From positions 1 to 26,277 of IMG/VR virus record IMGVR_UViG_3300025147_000037: DNA of 26,277 nucleotides; one strand, written 5' to 3'. A program made the position numbers and the translations under genes. Of the stretch, positions 5,604 to 13,806 are shown one piece after another; the first letter of the stretch is position 1; each line of letters starts with the position of its first letter. This DNA comes from a virus. The notes below the pieces were generated by a model. It was not told the origin of the DNA and searched no databases. It saw only the letters and a list, made by a program, of their open reading frames with translations.

Positions 5604-6152
5604 ATGCGCAAACTTCTGATCTTGGTTTTGCTGGGTGGATGTGGGGGCGGCGTGATCGGAGGTGATGCCATGGTCGTCAGCGATCTCGCAATGCCAGTCG
5701 ATGCAGATGCCAGCAATGCGGGCGGTGATATGCCCGGCGATATGGCCTTGAATGATCTGGCCAAAAAGTCGTGCGGCTATTCCTTGTCCGAGCCCTGGGC
5801 GATCAGCGGAGGAAGGATCGTCGGCATGAGCGACGCTGGTAACCCGATCATCAATACTCCGAGCTGCGATGCCGAAGTTACTACCTTCGCTATCTGGGCT
5901 CACGTCCAGCTTGGCAATTACCCGACGGGCGACGAGGTCTACTTGGTGATAGACCGCACGCACAAGGTTGGCGAGACCTTCATGCCGCAGATGGCGGTCA
6001 AGTACCCGTCGAGCCCATGTAGCGACTGGACCGGCGGTCTCACTCTTGACCGCGACGTGCCGTTTTGGAAAGTGAGCGTTAATCTCCAGTGCGCATCTGA
6101 CCCCGCGGTCAAATGGGTCGGCTGGATAGAGGGCAACCAGAACGCGCACTAG
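5604..6152 (+). CDS. surface lipoprotein with Asp-rich linker (moron / lysogenic-conversion candidate)
   Basis: The 182-residue product starts at an ATG with AGGTG four bases upstream. MRKLLILVLLGGC is a clear lipoprotein signal with lipobox L10-G-G-C13, so the mature protein should be lipid-anchored and surface or periplasmic. Residues 21-53 are an Asp/Ala/Pro/Gly linker (SDLAMPVDAD, GDMPGDMALNDLA) of the kind seen in myxobacterial lipoproteins. The remaining 130 residues look beta-rich with four Cys (57, 88, 139, 163), enough for two disulfides. It is the only + strand gene inside the leftward tail operon, has its own promoter, and its last four bases overlap the end of the convergent fibre gene. 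Expression from the prophage is therefore plausible. Function could be superinfection exclusion or a surface change; no family is recognised. Confidence 0.75.
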   Translation: MRKLLILVLLGGCGGGVIGGDAMVVSDLAMPVDADASNAGGDMPGDMALNDLAKKSCGYSLSEPWAISGGRIVGMSDAGNPIINTPSCDAEVTTFAIWAHVQLGNYPTGDEVYLVIDRTHKVGETFMPQMAVKYPSSPCSDWTGGLTLDRDVPFWKVSVNLQCASDPAVKWVGWIEGNQNAH

Positions 6153-7000
6153 AATTTAGTCCAGCGCGCGGCGATTGGACCAAAGGCGATACTTGTAAGT
6201 AGCGTGCCCCCAGCTTTTGTTTGGACAAGCGGATTGATGCTGACTCCAGCTGCTGGCATGTTTGCCGTGTCCGTCAACACCAGCGCGTCGTTTATGTAGT
6301 AACGAACCGAAGCTAGGTTCTTATCCATCGAGATTTTGAACCGACTAAATGCGCTGCCAATGGCAATGGCAACGCCGCTGTCAGTCCATACACCACCATT
6401 GCCGGCAAACCAGTTGCCGCTAGCGTTCGTAGCGTGAAACGAACAGGAGTTCGCTCCGAATGCGGTGTTTGTCGAAATCCCGAAAGTCCAATCGCGCTGA
6501 GTCCCGGTCTGGCGAAGCGGGGCGACATCAAACTCAATAAAGAACTGGCCCGTTGCCCACGTCAGAGCAATCGGATACATGGTTGAAAGCGTTTGGATAT
6601 GAGTCGCGTTATTAGATGTACCCTGATCAAGGGTCACCGATCTTGACGTCGCGGTAACTGCACCAAACACCGGGCCGGGGTCATTGATCCCTAGCGTCTG
6701 TGTAGCATCGGCAACGGCAAGCGTGTAAAACCAAATCTTATTGCTGAGGTCGGTAAGCGGGGAAGTGGATACCGAATATGATGCCGCGGCAGTTCTCCAT
6801 TCCTCGCGAAATTCAGAATAGTGGTTCGGACTGATCAGGTACGACAGGTAATCAGCCTGCGCTTTGACCATCTGCGCAACCGACGAAGCAGCAAGCGCAT
6901 CGCCGTCGGCAGGAAGAGTAATTACTGGACCAACGCCAGCCCCAGGGGCCAGAGCTGGAGCCTGTACACCGATATAGCTAGGAGTGTAGTTGCTACTCAC
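6149..7000 (-). CDS. tail fibre-like protein with lectin-like (LamG/ConA-type) C-terminal domain
   Basis: The start is GTG at 7000 with AGGTG six bases upstream. The N-terminal 75 residues (SSNYTPSYIGVQAPALAPGAG...) include a short helix likely to attach to the baseplate. From about residue 80 the sequence is a jelly-roll-like beta domain: a strand set around QFFIEFDVAPL, RDWTFGIST, NWFAGNGGVWTDSG, then SRFKISMDKNLASVRYYIND and a last strand. This resembles concanavalin/LamG glucanase-like folds used for sugar binding. It follows the gpI-type tail protein gene, the normal place for a receptor-binding protein. Its 3' end overlaps the convergent lipoprotein gene by four bases. Lectin fold is inferred by pattern only. 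Confidence 0.65.
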   Translation of the reverse strand: MSSNYTPSYIGVQAPALAPGAGVGPVITLPADGDALAASSVAQMVKAQADYLSYLISPNHYSEFREEWRTAAASYSVSTSPLTDLSNKIWFYTLAVADATQTLGINDPGPVFGAVTATSRSVTLDQGTSNNATHIQTLSTMYPIALTWATGQFFIEFDVAPLRQTGTQRDWTFGISTNTAFGANSCSFHATNASGNWFAGNGGVWTDSGVAIAIGSAFSRFKISMDKNLASVRYYINDALVLTDTANMPAAGVSINPLVQTKAGGTLLTSIAFGPIAARWTKF

Positions 7001-7009
7001 AATTGCACC

Positions 7010-7831
7010 TCATGGTGTAAACACCGTCGACGTTCCGCCCCAGTTGCCCGTACCGGCGCCCCAGACTTGCGATTCGGGAATGCCCCACTCTTTGCCGGCG
7101 AGACCGACATAGATGCCCATGCACGTCGCCTCGGCATTTCGCCATTGCTGAATGATCGCGCGAATGAGACCAACCTCCGACAGCGTGGGGGCGCTGGTCA
7201 CCGTCGGCGGATTGACGATGGATGTCCATGACGCGGGCAGATTCGCGGTCGTAATCACGACGGCAAACCGGCTACAAAAGTCGGTCTTGTCGTCGAACTT
7301 CCACCACGGATTCCCGGCCGGTATCGTTTTCGTATACGGCGCAACCGGCGTTGCTGGTGCGGTCAATGACGCCGCATTGGTGATAACCAGGCTGGTCGTC
7401 GGGTCGGCATTCGGCGGTGTGGTCAACCGAAACACCAGCCCGTTCTGCTGCACGATGGCAACGCCGGTGTAGCCAAGCGAGTAGTAGAGGTTCAGCAAGA
7501 TCGCGAGCGGCGTACCAGCATATGGCCACGACTTGTCCCATGCCTGTTTAAGCCGCGTAGCAAATGCCGTGTTGGTCTCAGCGGTGCCTGCGACAGCGCC
7601 ACCCTGGACAAGCCCCCGCTCGCTTCCAATGTGCGCCAGCGCGTCCACAGGGGCCTTGTCGGGGAAGCGCGCCTCGACGGCATCCTTGAGCCGGTCCACC
7701 TGCACATCGGCAAGCTGCGGCCATGCGCCGGCATCGGCCACGCTGTCGCTTGTGCCCGAGACGAGCCATGAGATCGGCAGCGACTGCATCCACTGCACGA
7801 ACGTGGTCGACTGTAGAATTGGCTGTGGCAT
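7010..7831 (-). CDS. baseplate wedge / tail protein at the P2 gpI - Mu gp48 position
   Basis: This 273-residue protein starts at an ATG overlapping the stop of the gpJ-like gene (TAATG). In P2- and Mu-like phages the gene after gpJ encodes the tail protein I/gp48 that closes the wedge and holds the fibres, and this gene occupies that slot. The N-terminal part is helical (VDRLKDAVEARFPDKAPVDALAHIGSERGL), the middle has a WPYAGTPLAILLNLYYSLGY stretch of the kind seen in gpI-like proteins, and the C-terminal 120 residues are beta-rich and may be an insertion. Identification rests on order more than on motifs. Confidence 0.65.
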   Translation of the reverse strand: MPQPILQSTTFVQWMQSLPISWLVSGTSDSVADAGAWPQLADVQVDRLKDAVEARFPDKAPVDALAHIGSERGLVQGGAVAGTAETNTAFATRLKQAWDKSWPYAGTPLAILLNLYYSLGYTGVAIVQQNGLVFRLTTPPNADPTTSLVITNAASLTAPATPVAPYTKTIPAGNPWWKFDDKTDFCSRFAVVITTANLPASWTSIVNPPTVTSAPTLSEVGLIRAIIQQWRNAEATCMGIYVGLAGKEWGIPESQVWGAGTGNWGGTSTVFTP

Positions 7832-9258
7832 TATCCGGCCACCGTCGCGTAGGTGAAGGTCAGCGCGTTGAGGAGCCCAAGCACGTATGTCGTCGTGCTA
7901 CCCAGCGTGAGGTTTGCAGCAACCGCATTGATGGTCACACCCGACACGTCGACCACGCCGGACTGCAACATGATCTGCTCAATGATGGCCGACAGCCGAT
8001 ACGTGCCATTGATGGCGACCGAGTTGCTATAGGCGGTCATGGCCGTTTGAACTAGGTTCTGGACGTTCGCCAGCTGCGACACGTAGCAGGTGATGGTGCC
8101 GGCCAGCGTGATACCCAGGGTCGTCGGTGACATGACAACGGGAAATACGGTCGTCGGGGTACGCGCCGCAACGTAGGCCTGAATCGTCGAGATGGTGCCG
8201 ACGGGCAACACGCCAGCCGCGCCGGCAACTACGATCAAGAGTTTGTTGTTGATATTGGCGTCCGGCTGCACGATGACCTGCGTCACCTGCGATCCGACGG
8301 TGGGCGTCGACGTGGCGAGGAGCTGATAGAGCTGCGTCACGCCGACATTGGCCAGCGTTGCCCAGCGTGCTTTGCAGCGAGTCGCAAGCGCAAGGTCTGC
8401 TTCAAGGTCGCTACCCTGACTTGTGATCCAGCTACCCGGTGACGAGGCCGTGAGCGTATCGCCAACAATGAATGATGGGGTGCCAGCGCCGTTGACGAGC
8501 GTGACGTTGATCCCAACGCCGCCGATGTTCGTCAGGCTTGCAACGGCGCCGGCCGAGATATACGCCGCGCCATCGAGCGAGTAGGACCACGAGGCCACGC
8601 CGCTCTGGCCGCTGGAGTCGATTCGCACGACGATCTGATGCGCGCCGATTGGTGATCCGCCGATGCCGATAGTCCCCGTGCCGGAGCCGGTCTGCACGAC
8701 GGTGCTGTATGCAAAGGCGACGTTGCCGACCGTCACGCCGGGAATCGAAGTGGTCAGCAGAATGCCGGTGACGTTGCTCGGATCGTTGTACGCGCTGCCG
8801 GGATTCTCGGCGACGAACGAGCCGGACACCGAGCCGGGGCCGACCGGGATCACGATGGTGCCTTGATTCAAGTAGCTGCGCCCCGATGCAGGGAACGTGA
8901 TCTTGAGCTGGCCGGCCTGATACGTCTGCGTCGCGACACCAGCCGCTGCGGTAAGCGTGATTGTGCCGACGGTGAACGATGCCGCGTTCTGCGTGAGGTT
9001 GTACACCTGCGCCGCAAGCAATGACATCCAACCCGTACCCGGCGCATAGTCAACAAAGCCACCCGCCGTGATGCTCGGCATGTATGACGCGATGGTGTTT
9101 TGCATCACCGTCGCAAATGCAAACAGGCGCGTCCGCTCGACACCACCGGCCTGCCACGAGGTGACCGGAAAGCCGGCCGCCGTGTAGTAGCCGAGCAGCG
9201 ACGTGTAGAGCTGCAGAACGGTCTGCGACGGCAACAGCGATGCGAGGGTAGCGGCCAT
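7831..9258 (-). CDS. baseplate J-like protein with an inserted beta domain
   Basis: The 475-residue product is the wedge protein that forms the outer ring of contractile baseplates. The gpJ signature is seen around residues 115-165: a conserved strand block followed by FVAENPGSAYNDPSN, the equivalent of the 'AxxxGxxxN' turn. An inserted domain of about 75 residues (200-275; IVVRIDSSGQSGVASWSYSL, then IVGDTLT) matches a domain found twice in the sheath protein. After it comes a helical DLEADLALATRCKARWATL segment and a C-terminal mixed domain (VFPVVMSPTTLGITLAGTI). The ATG overlaps the preceding TGA (TGATG), and the gene lies between the gp25-like and gpI-like genes as in P2. Confidence 0.8.
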   Translation of the reverse strand: MAATLASLLPSQTVLQLYTSLLGYYTAAGFPVTSWQAGGVERTRLFAFATVMQNTIASYMPSITAGGFVDYAPGTGWMSLLAAQVYNLTQNAASFTVGTITLTAAAGVATQTYQAGQLKITFPASGRSYLNQGTIVIPVGPGSVSGSFVAENPGSAYNDPSNVTGILLTTSIPGVTVGNVAFAYSTVVQTGSGTGTIGIGGSPIGAHQIVVRIDSSGQSGVASWSYSLDGAAYISAGAVASLTNIGGVGINVTLVNGAGTPSFIVGDTLTASSPGSWITSQGSDLEADLALATRCKARWATLANVGVTQLYQLLATSTPTVGSQVTQVIVQPDANINNKLLIVVAGAAGVLPVGTISTIQAYVAARTPTTVFPVVMSPTTLGITLAGTITCYVSQLANVQNLVQTAMTAYSNSVAINGTYRLSAIIEQIMLQSGVVDVSGVTINAVAANLTLGSTTTYVLGLLNALTFTYATVAG

Positions 9259-9653
9259 CAGAACACAAAGATATCTGTGACCGAGAGGCTGGCCACGGCA
9301 GAGGTGAGAGTGAAGGTCGGCCCGTTACTGAGGGTGACGGTTGCCGATATGGTCAGTGCGTTGCTGACGAACGAAAGCACCACGAGGCAGGACTGAACTT
9401 CTTCGTCCTTCAGCGCCTCGTTCTGCAATTGGATCTGCGCCGTCGACAAATCGAGCGAGGTCATCTTGCGGTTGATGTACTGCCGCACGTCCCAGCCGAA
9501 ATCAGGGTCATCGCCAATAAGCGCCAAGGCGCCGCGCGGCGTAGTCCACCTGCGCACGAGACGCTGGCTTACGACCTTGGGCCCGACGATCTGCAAATCG
9601 AATTTGCCGAGGCCCGTGGTGCAGCTCGTATCTTGCCCGTAGTAGGTAGCCAT
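9258..9653 (-). CDS. gp25/gpW-like baseplate wedge protein (Mu gp46 position)
   Basis: A 131-residue protein with the core of the T4 gp25 / P2 gpW / Mu gp46 group: an N-terminal strand (DLQIVGPKVVSQRL), then TPRGALALIGDDPDFGWDVR, where GDDPDFGWD is the turn typical of this family, then a helix (TAQIQLQNEALKDEEVQSC) and final strands. These proteins start sheath polymerisation from the baseplate. The ATG overlaps the hub gene's TAA. The position directly before gpJ is the standard one. Confidence 0.75.
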   Translation of the reverse strand: MATYYGQDTSCTTGLGKFDLQIVGPKVVSQRLVRRWTTPRGALALIGDDPDFGWDVRQYINRKMTSLDLSTAQIQLQNEALKDEEVQSCLVVLSFVSNALTISATVTLSNGPTFTLTSAVASLSVTDIFVF

Positions 9654-10843
9654 TAGCCGAGCCCCACGACGCTGCTACCGGCGGTGATTTTCTCTTTGAT
9701 GCTGATGGTTCCACCGACGCCGCTGATGTTCTGTGGGGCGCTGCCATCGCCGGGGGTGTACGTCATGGACAACGTAGCCGCGCCGGTGCCGGGCGCAAAG
9801 ACAACGGCCAACGTCCCGCCGCCCGCCGGATCATTCTTTCGCGCCGCGTCGGTGTTCCCGCCGAGCTGGATGCGCGTGGGTGACTCCGAGGTGAGGCCAC
9901 CCCAGATGAAGGGCGACCGGGGATCCCCGCCGTCCCAGCCGAGCAGCACCGTTGAGTCAACTGGTAGTTGAACCTTCACGCCGGTCCCGAAGCGGACCGG
10001 GACGCGCTGAAGGCCGCCAAGTTTCTTGTTCAACGGCACCACGTCGCAGGTAGTCAGGTCGGCAGATTGGGTCTTGACCTTGCAAACGTAGTGCGCCGAG
10101 TAATCGTATTTTGCCGTCGCTGAGGTTGCAATCGACTGCATCGCCGACAATTCCCCGCGAATGCCAGCGCCAATCCAGACCTTTGACCGGCACGTGGAGC
10201 CGTCGAGGTGGTGCTCGACGCGGGCCACGTTGCCGACATCGGCTAGGTTCATGCCGGGCAGAATCGCCGGGAAGTCGACGCCGAGCTCGAAGGCACCATC
10301 GGACGGGTCTTGGCCCATGATGGTGTGCTCCAGCGTTGACACGGTCCACGACTCGGTGCCAATCCACAGCGTCCCATCGGGCAGGAAGCGCCACGACAGG
10401 CCAGGCGACACGGCCGAGATCAACAGCATGAGGCCCTGCGATACGGACTGTGCCATCACCGACCATGCGGGTAGCGACGTGTTGGTGAACGCCGTAGCCG
10501 ATGTCGTAGACAGCGTCTCGCCGGCGTCCTTACACAAGCCGTTGAGTACGTCGCGCACGTATGCGCCCGGCTGCACATAGGAGACCGCACGCGCCGCTTT
10601 GGCAAGGCCCCCCTTGCCACCGAGCACCCGAACATGCATCGCGTCCAGAAGCTCGCCGGTCCGGTTAGGAGCGACAACGCCATTGAGCGTAAACGCGTCG
10701 GTGGCAATCTTGACTGCAGTCCCAGCGTCAAAGCCGGTGCCGCCCAGTTGGTCGATGCACAGGTCGGCGGTCCACACGCCGACGAGCGGCATGTTGATCG
10801 TCCCGCCGATGACGTTGACCCCATTTGCGGTGACGTCGCTCAT
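9653..10843 (-). CDS. baseplate hub-spike fusion (gpD/gp44-like plus gpV/gp45-like)
   Basis: This 396-residue protein appears to combine two roles that are separate in P2 and Mu. Residues about 1-235 are a mixed alpha/beta region with AYVRDVLNGLCKDAGETL and PGLSWRFLPDGTLWIGTESW, as in hub proteins of the gp27/gpD fold. Residues about 254-315 look like the OB-fold of spike proteins (VPVRFGTGVKVQLPVDSTVL, then GWDGGDPRSPFIWGG). The tail has QLGGNTDAARKNDP, the 'aaRkgD' motif seen in spike/PAAR-like ends, and a Gly/Thr-rich beta tip. It should form the central piercing device. Starts overlap as AAATGA. No metal-binding tip motif (HxH) is visible. Confidence 0.7.
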   Translation of the reverse strand: MSDVTANGVNVIGGTINMPLVGVWTADLCIDQLGGTGFDAGTAVKIATDAFTLNGVVAPNRTGELLDAMHVRVLGGKGGLAKAARAVSYVQPGAYVRDVLNGLCKDAGETLSTTSATAFTNTSLPAWSVMAQSVSQGLMLLISAVSPGLSWRFLPDGTLWIGTESWTVSTLEHTIMGQDPSDGAFELGVDFPAILPGMNLADVGNVARVEHHLDGSTCRSKVWIGAGIRGELSAMQSIATSATAKYDYSAHYVCKVKTQSADLTTCDVVPLNKKLGGLQRVPVRFGTGVKVQLPVDSTVLLGWDGGDPRSPFIWGGLTSESPTRIQLGGNTDAARKNDPAGGGTLAVVFAPGTGAATLSMTYTPGDGSAPQNISGVGGTISIKEKITAGSSVVGLG

Positions 10844-11529
10844 TTGGGACCCTTGTTGGCTTTGGCGTCGCCTGGCTTCGGGAATAGGGTCGCCGTAGCT
10901 GCCTGCGCCGCACCACCGATAGGATCAAACACCGTCGTCAGGGCTTGCACGGTCGTCGCGGTCGCGTTCTTTTTCAGCACCGGCGCTGGTGTATATTCGA
11001 TGGCGTTGATCACGAATTTGCGGCTGTTTTTGATGTCGCCTTTGTCGAGGCCCACACCGTCTTTGATCTGAATCGACTTGACACCATGGATCGAAAAGGT
11101 CGGGTGGCGCACGTCGAAAGACGGGTAGATGAACTTGCCGCTGGCGTCCTTCTTGGCCTTGCCCGGCTTGGGCTGGATTTGGTCCCAGAGGCCGATCAAT
11201 TCGTCGAGCTGGTCAGGGGTCCAGATGGTGATGGTGATAGCGATGATGGCTGGCTCGTATCCCGAGATAGTGATACGCGCACCGTCGCTGCCCTTGGATT
11301 TTTTCTTGTCCAAGTCGCGCGACTTCTTGCAGTCGACCTCGGCTAGGCCTGGAGTCGGCAAGATGCCGCCGATAAGGACCGTGTTCCAGGCCAGCTTAGA
11401 GAACGTATCGCCGGTGTAACCTGGGCAGTATTTTTTACCTTTGAGAGGTCCAGCCGTGGCAATGCCCACAGGAGAGCCCCAGAACTCCGACGAGATAGTC
11501 GGGAAGTTGCCGTATGGAAACTCGCTCAC
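10840..11529 (-). CDS. tail protein linking tape measure and hub (unknown family)
   Basis: The GTG start overlaps the tape-measure stop (GTGA). The 229-residue protein contains a basic, Lys-rich stretch (CKKSRDLDKKKSKGSDGA), a strand ITISGYEPAIIAITITIW followed by the helix TPDQLDELIGLWDQIQP, and a FDVRHPTFSIHGVKSIQIKD segment. The C-terminus is a low-complexity Ala/Lys/Pro tail. By position it corresponds to the proteins that join the tube and tape measure to the hub (DNA-circularisation-like or LysM proteins in other phages), but it has no LysM motif and I cannot assign a family. Confidence 0.6.
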   Translation of the reverse strand: MSEFPYGNFPTISSEFWGSPVGIATAGPLKGKKYCPGYTGDTFSKLAWNTVLIGGILPTPGLAEVDCKKSRDLDKKKSKGSDGARITISGYEPAIIAITITIWTPDQLDELIGLWDQIQPKPGKAKKDASGKFIYPSFDVRHPTFSIHGVKSIQIKDGVGLDKGDIKNSRKFVINAIEYTPAPVLKKNATATTVQALTTVFDPIGGAAQAATATLFPKPGDAKANKGPK

Positions 11530-13235
11530 CCGCCGCCCTCTTGCATGATCCGTTCGGCGGATTTGGCGGCAGCATCGCCAGCCGAGACGCCGACGGTGTG
11601 CGCGTTGGACTCGTCGACCTTGCCTTGCACGTTGACGTGGGTCTCCACGTGGATTGGCGCAGCGCCACGAAGGGCTTTGACCATCGCGCGGACGTTGTCT
11701 TCTGACACGCCGTAGGTCTTGGCCGTCGCTGAGACAGCGTCGGGCGAGTAAGTTTTGGCGCTGGCGATGTCGTTTGTCGCCGTGGCAAGGCCGCCGTAGG
11801 TATCGCCGGCCGCGCCCTGCTTGTTGCCATCAAAGCCGACAAATGCCGACTTGCCAGAGAACACCCGACCGATGCCGTCATAGAGACGGGCATTTGCGGC
11901 CATCGCATCGCCGATGACCTCGAAGAAGTGGCCAACCATCTGCAGCTTCTCAATCACGGTCTCGATGCCGGATACGAATTTCTCGATGTTCTCTGGGTCG
12001 AGCATTTTGATGACGGAGCCAGTCACCGTTTCAAAGAGACCGAGTAGCGACGCGGTAATGCGCTTGCCGCTCGGAGACTTGGGATCCAGCTGCTCTAGGA
12101 TCTCGCCAAATTTGTTTTCCAGTTCGGTCCATGCTGGCGAGTTAACAATCTGCTTTAGATATTCGCCAGGGAGCGCTTGGAGATGCACTAGCCGCGCTTC
12201 CATCGTGCTGCCGGTAGCTTCGCCGCCTGTACCGGCCGCGCCGCCATGGCTCTTGTTGACCTGGCGCGTAATCTCGTTCATGAGCAACTGCGGATCAATC
12301 TTCCCTTCGCCTGCCTGCTTTTTCGCCGTGTCCTTGTCAGTGTGAGTCTGTGCCGCAATTTCCTTGTAAAACGCCTTCTCGTCGACCTGCATCGACAATA
12401 GAAGTCTATCGGTGACGCCGCCCTTGAGCATGATCTTTTTGAAATCATCCATCAGCGCGCCGACCTTGCCTGCGTTGGTGCCGTCGCCCTCCTTGGATGC
12501 TACGTCGGCGGATGTGGCGAATGCTTGTCGCGTCGCCGCCTCGGACATATGGGCATTGCGAAGCGGTAGCATCATTTTCAAGATCGTGTCGTCGTCAAAG
12601 CCGGTGCGGCCCGAGTAACGCTCCACGTCCTCCATGGCCGACTTGCCACCCTCTTTGCCGAGGGAAAGCTTGTAGCCGAGGTTCAACGCCTCTTTCTTGC
12701 CGGCCTCTTCGAAGGCATACTTCACTCCCTCTTTGAGGATGTTGATTGCCTCTTTAATACCGTCGACCAGGCCCTCGATAATCTTGAATCCAGCCTCGGC
12801 AACGAAAGCGCCCATGAAGGCGGCGCCGCTCACGTTGTCGTGCTTGCCGAGGCCGCTGCCCTCTGTAAAGCCGCCCATGAAGCCATGACCGCCACCGCCA
12901 CCATGACCATGGCCGCCTGGAGTCTCGGCACTACGTCGCGCAGCGGCTAGATCACGCTGCGACTTGATCATCATTTGATAGCCCTTCGGGTCTACCTTCA
13001 TCTTGTTCAGCGACGCGTTTAGCCGGTCGATCTCCTTCGAGAAAGACATGGATTCGCGGAGTTTCTGTGCGTCTTTGGTGATCTGACTGAATGCCTTGGA
13101 CGAAGACTTGATATCGAGAGAGTCTTGGACCTTCTGCGCCTGCCGGTCGAGCGCGCGCAGAGAATCGGCCGCGCGTTTCGACGGCGCTGACACCACGTCA
13201 ATGAGGTTTACCTCATATGAGAGCTGCTCAGTCAC
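11526..13235 (-). CDS. tail tape measure protein
   Basis: The 569-residue product sets tail length and leaves the tail with DNA. Residues 1-100 are a charged coiled coil (RAADSLRALDRQAQKVQDSL; DLAAARR). A Gly/His-rich hinge follows near 107-130 (GGHGHGGGGGHG). Hydrophobic Gly/Ala-rich helices at about 140-170 and 400-480 resemble the membrane-active parts of tape measures. By the usual rule of about 0.15 nm per residue the tail would be roughly 85 nm. It starts with GTG at 13235, overlapping the stop of the frameshifted chaperone extension (GTGA), exactly the normal place for this gene. Confidence 0.85.
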   Translation of the reverse strand: MTEQLSYEVNLIDVVSAPSKRAADSLRALDRQAQKVQDSLDIKSSSKAFSQITKDAQKLRESMSFSKEIDRLNASLNKMKVDPKGYQMMIKSQRDLAAARRSAETPGGHGHGGGGGHGFMGGFTEGSGLGKHDNVSGAAFMGAFVAEAGFKIIEGLVDGIKEAINILKEGVKYAFEEAGKKEALNLGYKLSLGKEGGKSAMEDVERYSGRTGFDDDTILKMMLPLRNAHMSEAATRQAFATSADVASKEGDGTNAGKVGALMDDFKKIMLKGGVTDRLLLSMQVDEKAFYKEIAAQTHTDKDTAKKQAGEGKIDPQLLMNEITRQVNKSHGGAAGTGGEATGSTMEARLVHLQALPGEYLKQIVNSPAWTELENKFGEILEQLDPKSPSGKRITASLLGLFETVTGSVIKMLDPENIEKFVSGIETVIEKLQMVGHFFEVIGDAMAANARLYDGIGRVFSGKSAFVGFDGNKQGAAGDTYGGLATATNDIASAKTYSPDAVSATAKTYGVSEDNVRAMVKALRGAAPIHVETHVNVQGKVDESNAHTVGVSAGDAAAKSAERIMQEGGG

Positions 13236-13806
13236 TTGGCTTTGACCCCTAGCGCCTCAGCGATAAGCGGGAGCGATTGCAGATAGTCGGCAATTAGGAT
13301 GAGGCCGGCTTCAGCCTGGACTGACATTTCGTGTGCCATTGGCTCATCCCTCCCCGCTGCTGCTACCAGTCCAAAGACCGCCGCCTTGATTGCCTCCGCC
13401 TGCGACGCTGGCAGGATGTGCCGGCTAGATAGCGCGTCGAAAGCGGCCTTTACTTTTTTGTGCGGGCCTCTGCGTTGACACCTGCGATGCCCTGAATCTC
13501 GGAAACGAAGTTCATAATCATTCCGGGCCGCTGGTCGAACGTCTTAATCATCTCGTCGCGACCGGGATAGCGAACCATCAACAGCGTGAGCCGCTCGGCA
13601 GCCGCTTCGATGTTCTCGCGGTCGTCCTTGGCCGCGGCGATATCTTTACGGTAGCGCCGCCATTCCTCGCGGTTGGGACCCGTAGCCACAAAGCACATGG
13701 TCGCGTCGCTGTCTTTGCCGTCGACAGCCATCTCGATCATACGGACAATGCGGTCAGGGAATTCGCCCTGGACCTTGGCAAGCGCCAATTCCATATCGGC
13801 GCTCAC
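13232..13806 (-). CDS. frameshifted long form of the tail assembly chaperone (gpGT-type), 191 aa
   Basis: If ribosomes slip back one base on A AAA AAG (13459-13453), reading continues past the zero-frame TAA for 73 more codons with no stop. It ends at TGA 13234-13232, which overlaps the tape-measure GTG. The extension begins VKAAFDALSSRHILPAS and ends LPLIAEALGVKAK. It is rich in Ala and Leu and helical, like the T part of lambda gpGT. The long form is thought to bind the tape measure while the short form is made in excess. An independent start at the ATG 13339 (35 codons) is possible but would waste the long open upstream frame. Confidence 0.75.
13450..13806 (-). CDS. tail assembly chaperone, short form (118 aa)
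   Basis: The zero-frame product begins at a GTG overlapping the tail-tube stop (GTGA). It is helical and charged (REEWRRYRKDIAAAKDDREN; ERLTLLMVRYPGRDEM), size and position matching the G-type chaperones of lambda, Mu gp41 and P2 E. It ends ARTKK followed at once by TAA. The last two codons, AAA AAG, together with the last base of the preceding ACA, form the slippery heptamer used for the -1 shift. It should guide tube polymerisation around the tape measure and is not expected in the mature virion. Confidence 0.8.
   Translation of the reverse strand: MSADMELALAKVQGEFPDRIVRMIEMAVDGKDSDATMCFVATGPNREEWRRYRKDIAAAKDDRENIEAAAERLTLLMVRYPGRDEMIKTFDQRPGMIMNFVSEIQGIAGVNAEARTKK
13453..13459 (-). promoter_or_regulatory. 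programmed -1 ribosomal frameshift site (A AAA AAG)
   Basis: On the - strand the zero frame reads ACA AAA AAG TAA, so the heptamer A AAA AAG lies in exact register for simultaneous -1 slippage. It is followed directly by the stop codon. This is the same heptamer used in E. coli dnaX. No strong downstream stem was worked out. Confidence 0.75.

Noticed and set aside
13232-13339. Separate 35-aa gene from ATG 13339 in the -1 frame
   Set aside because: Possible, with a GGGGAGGG some distance upstream, but the frame is open all the way to the exact slippery heptamer, which is better explained by frameshifting.
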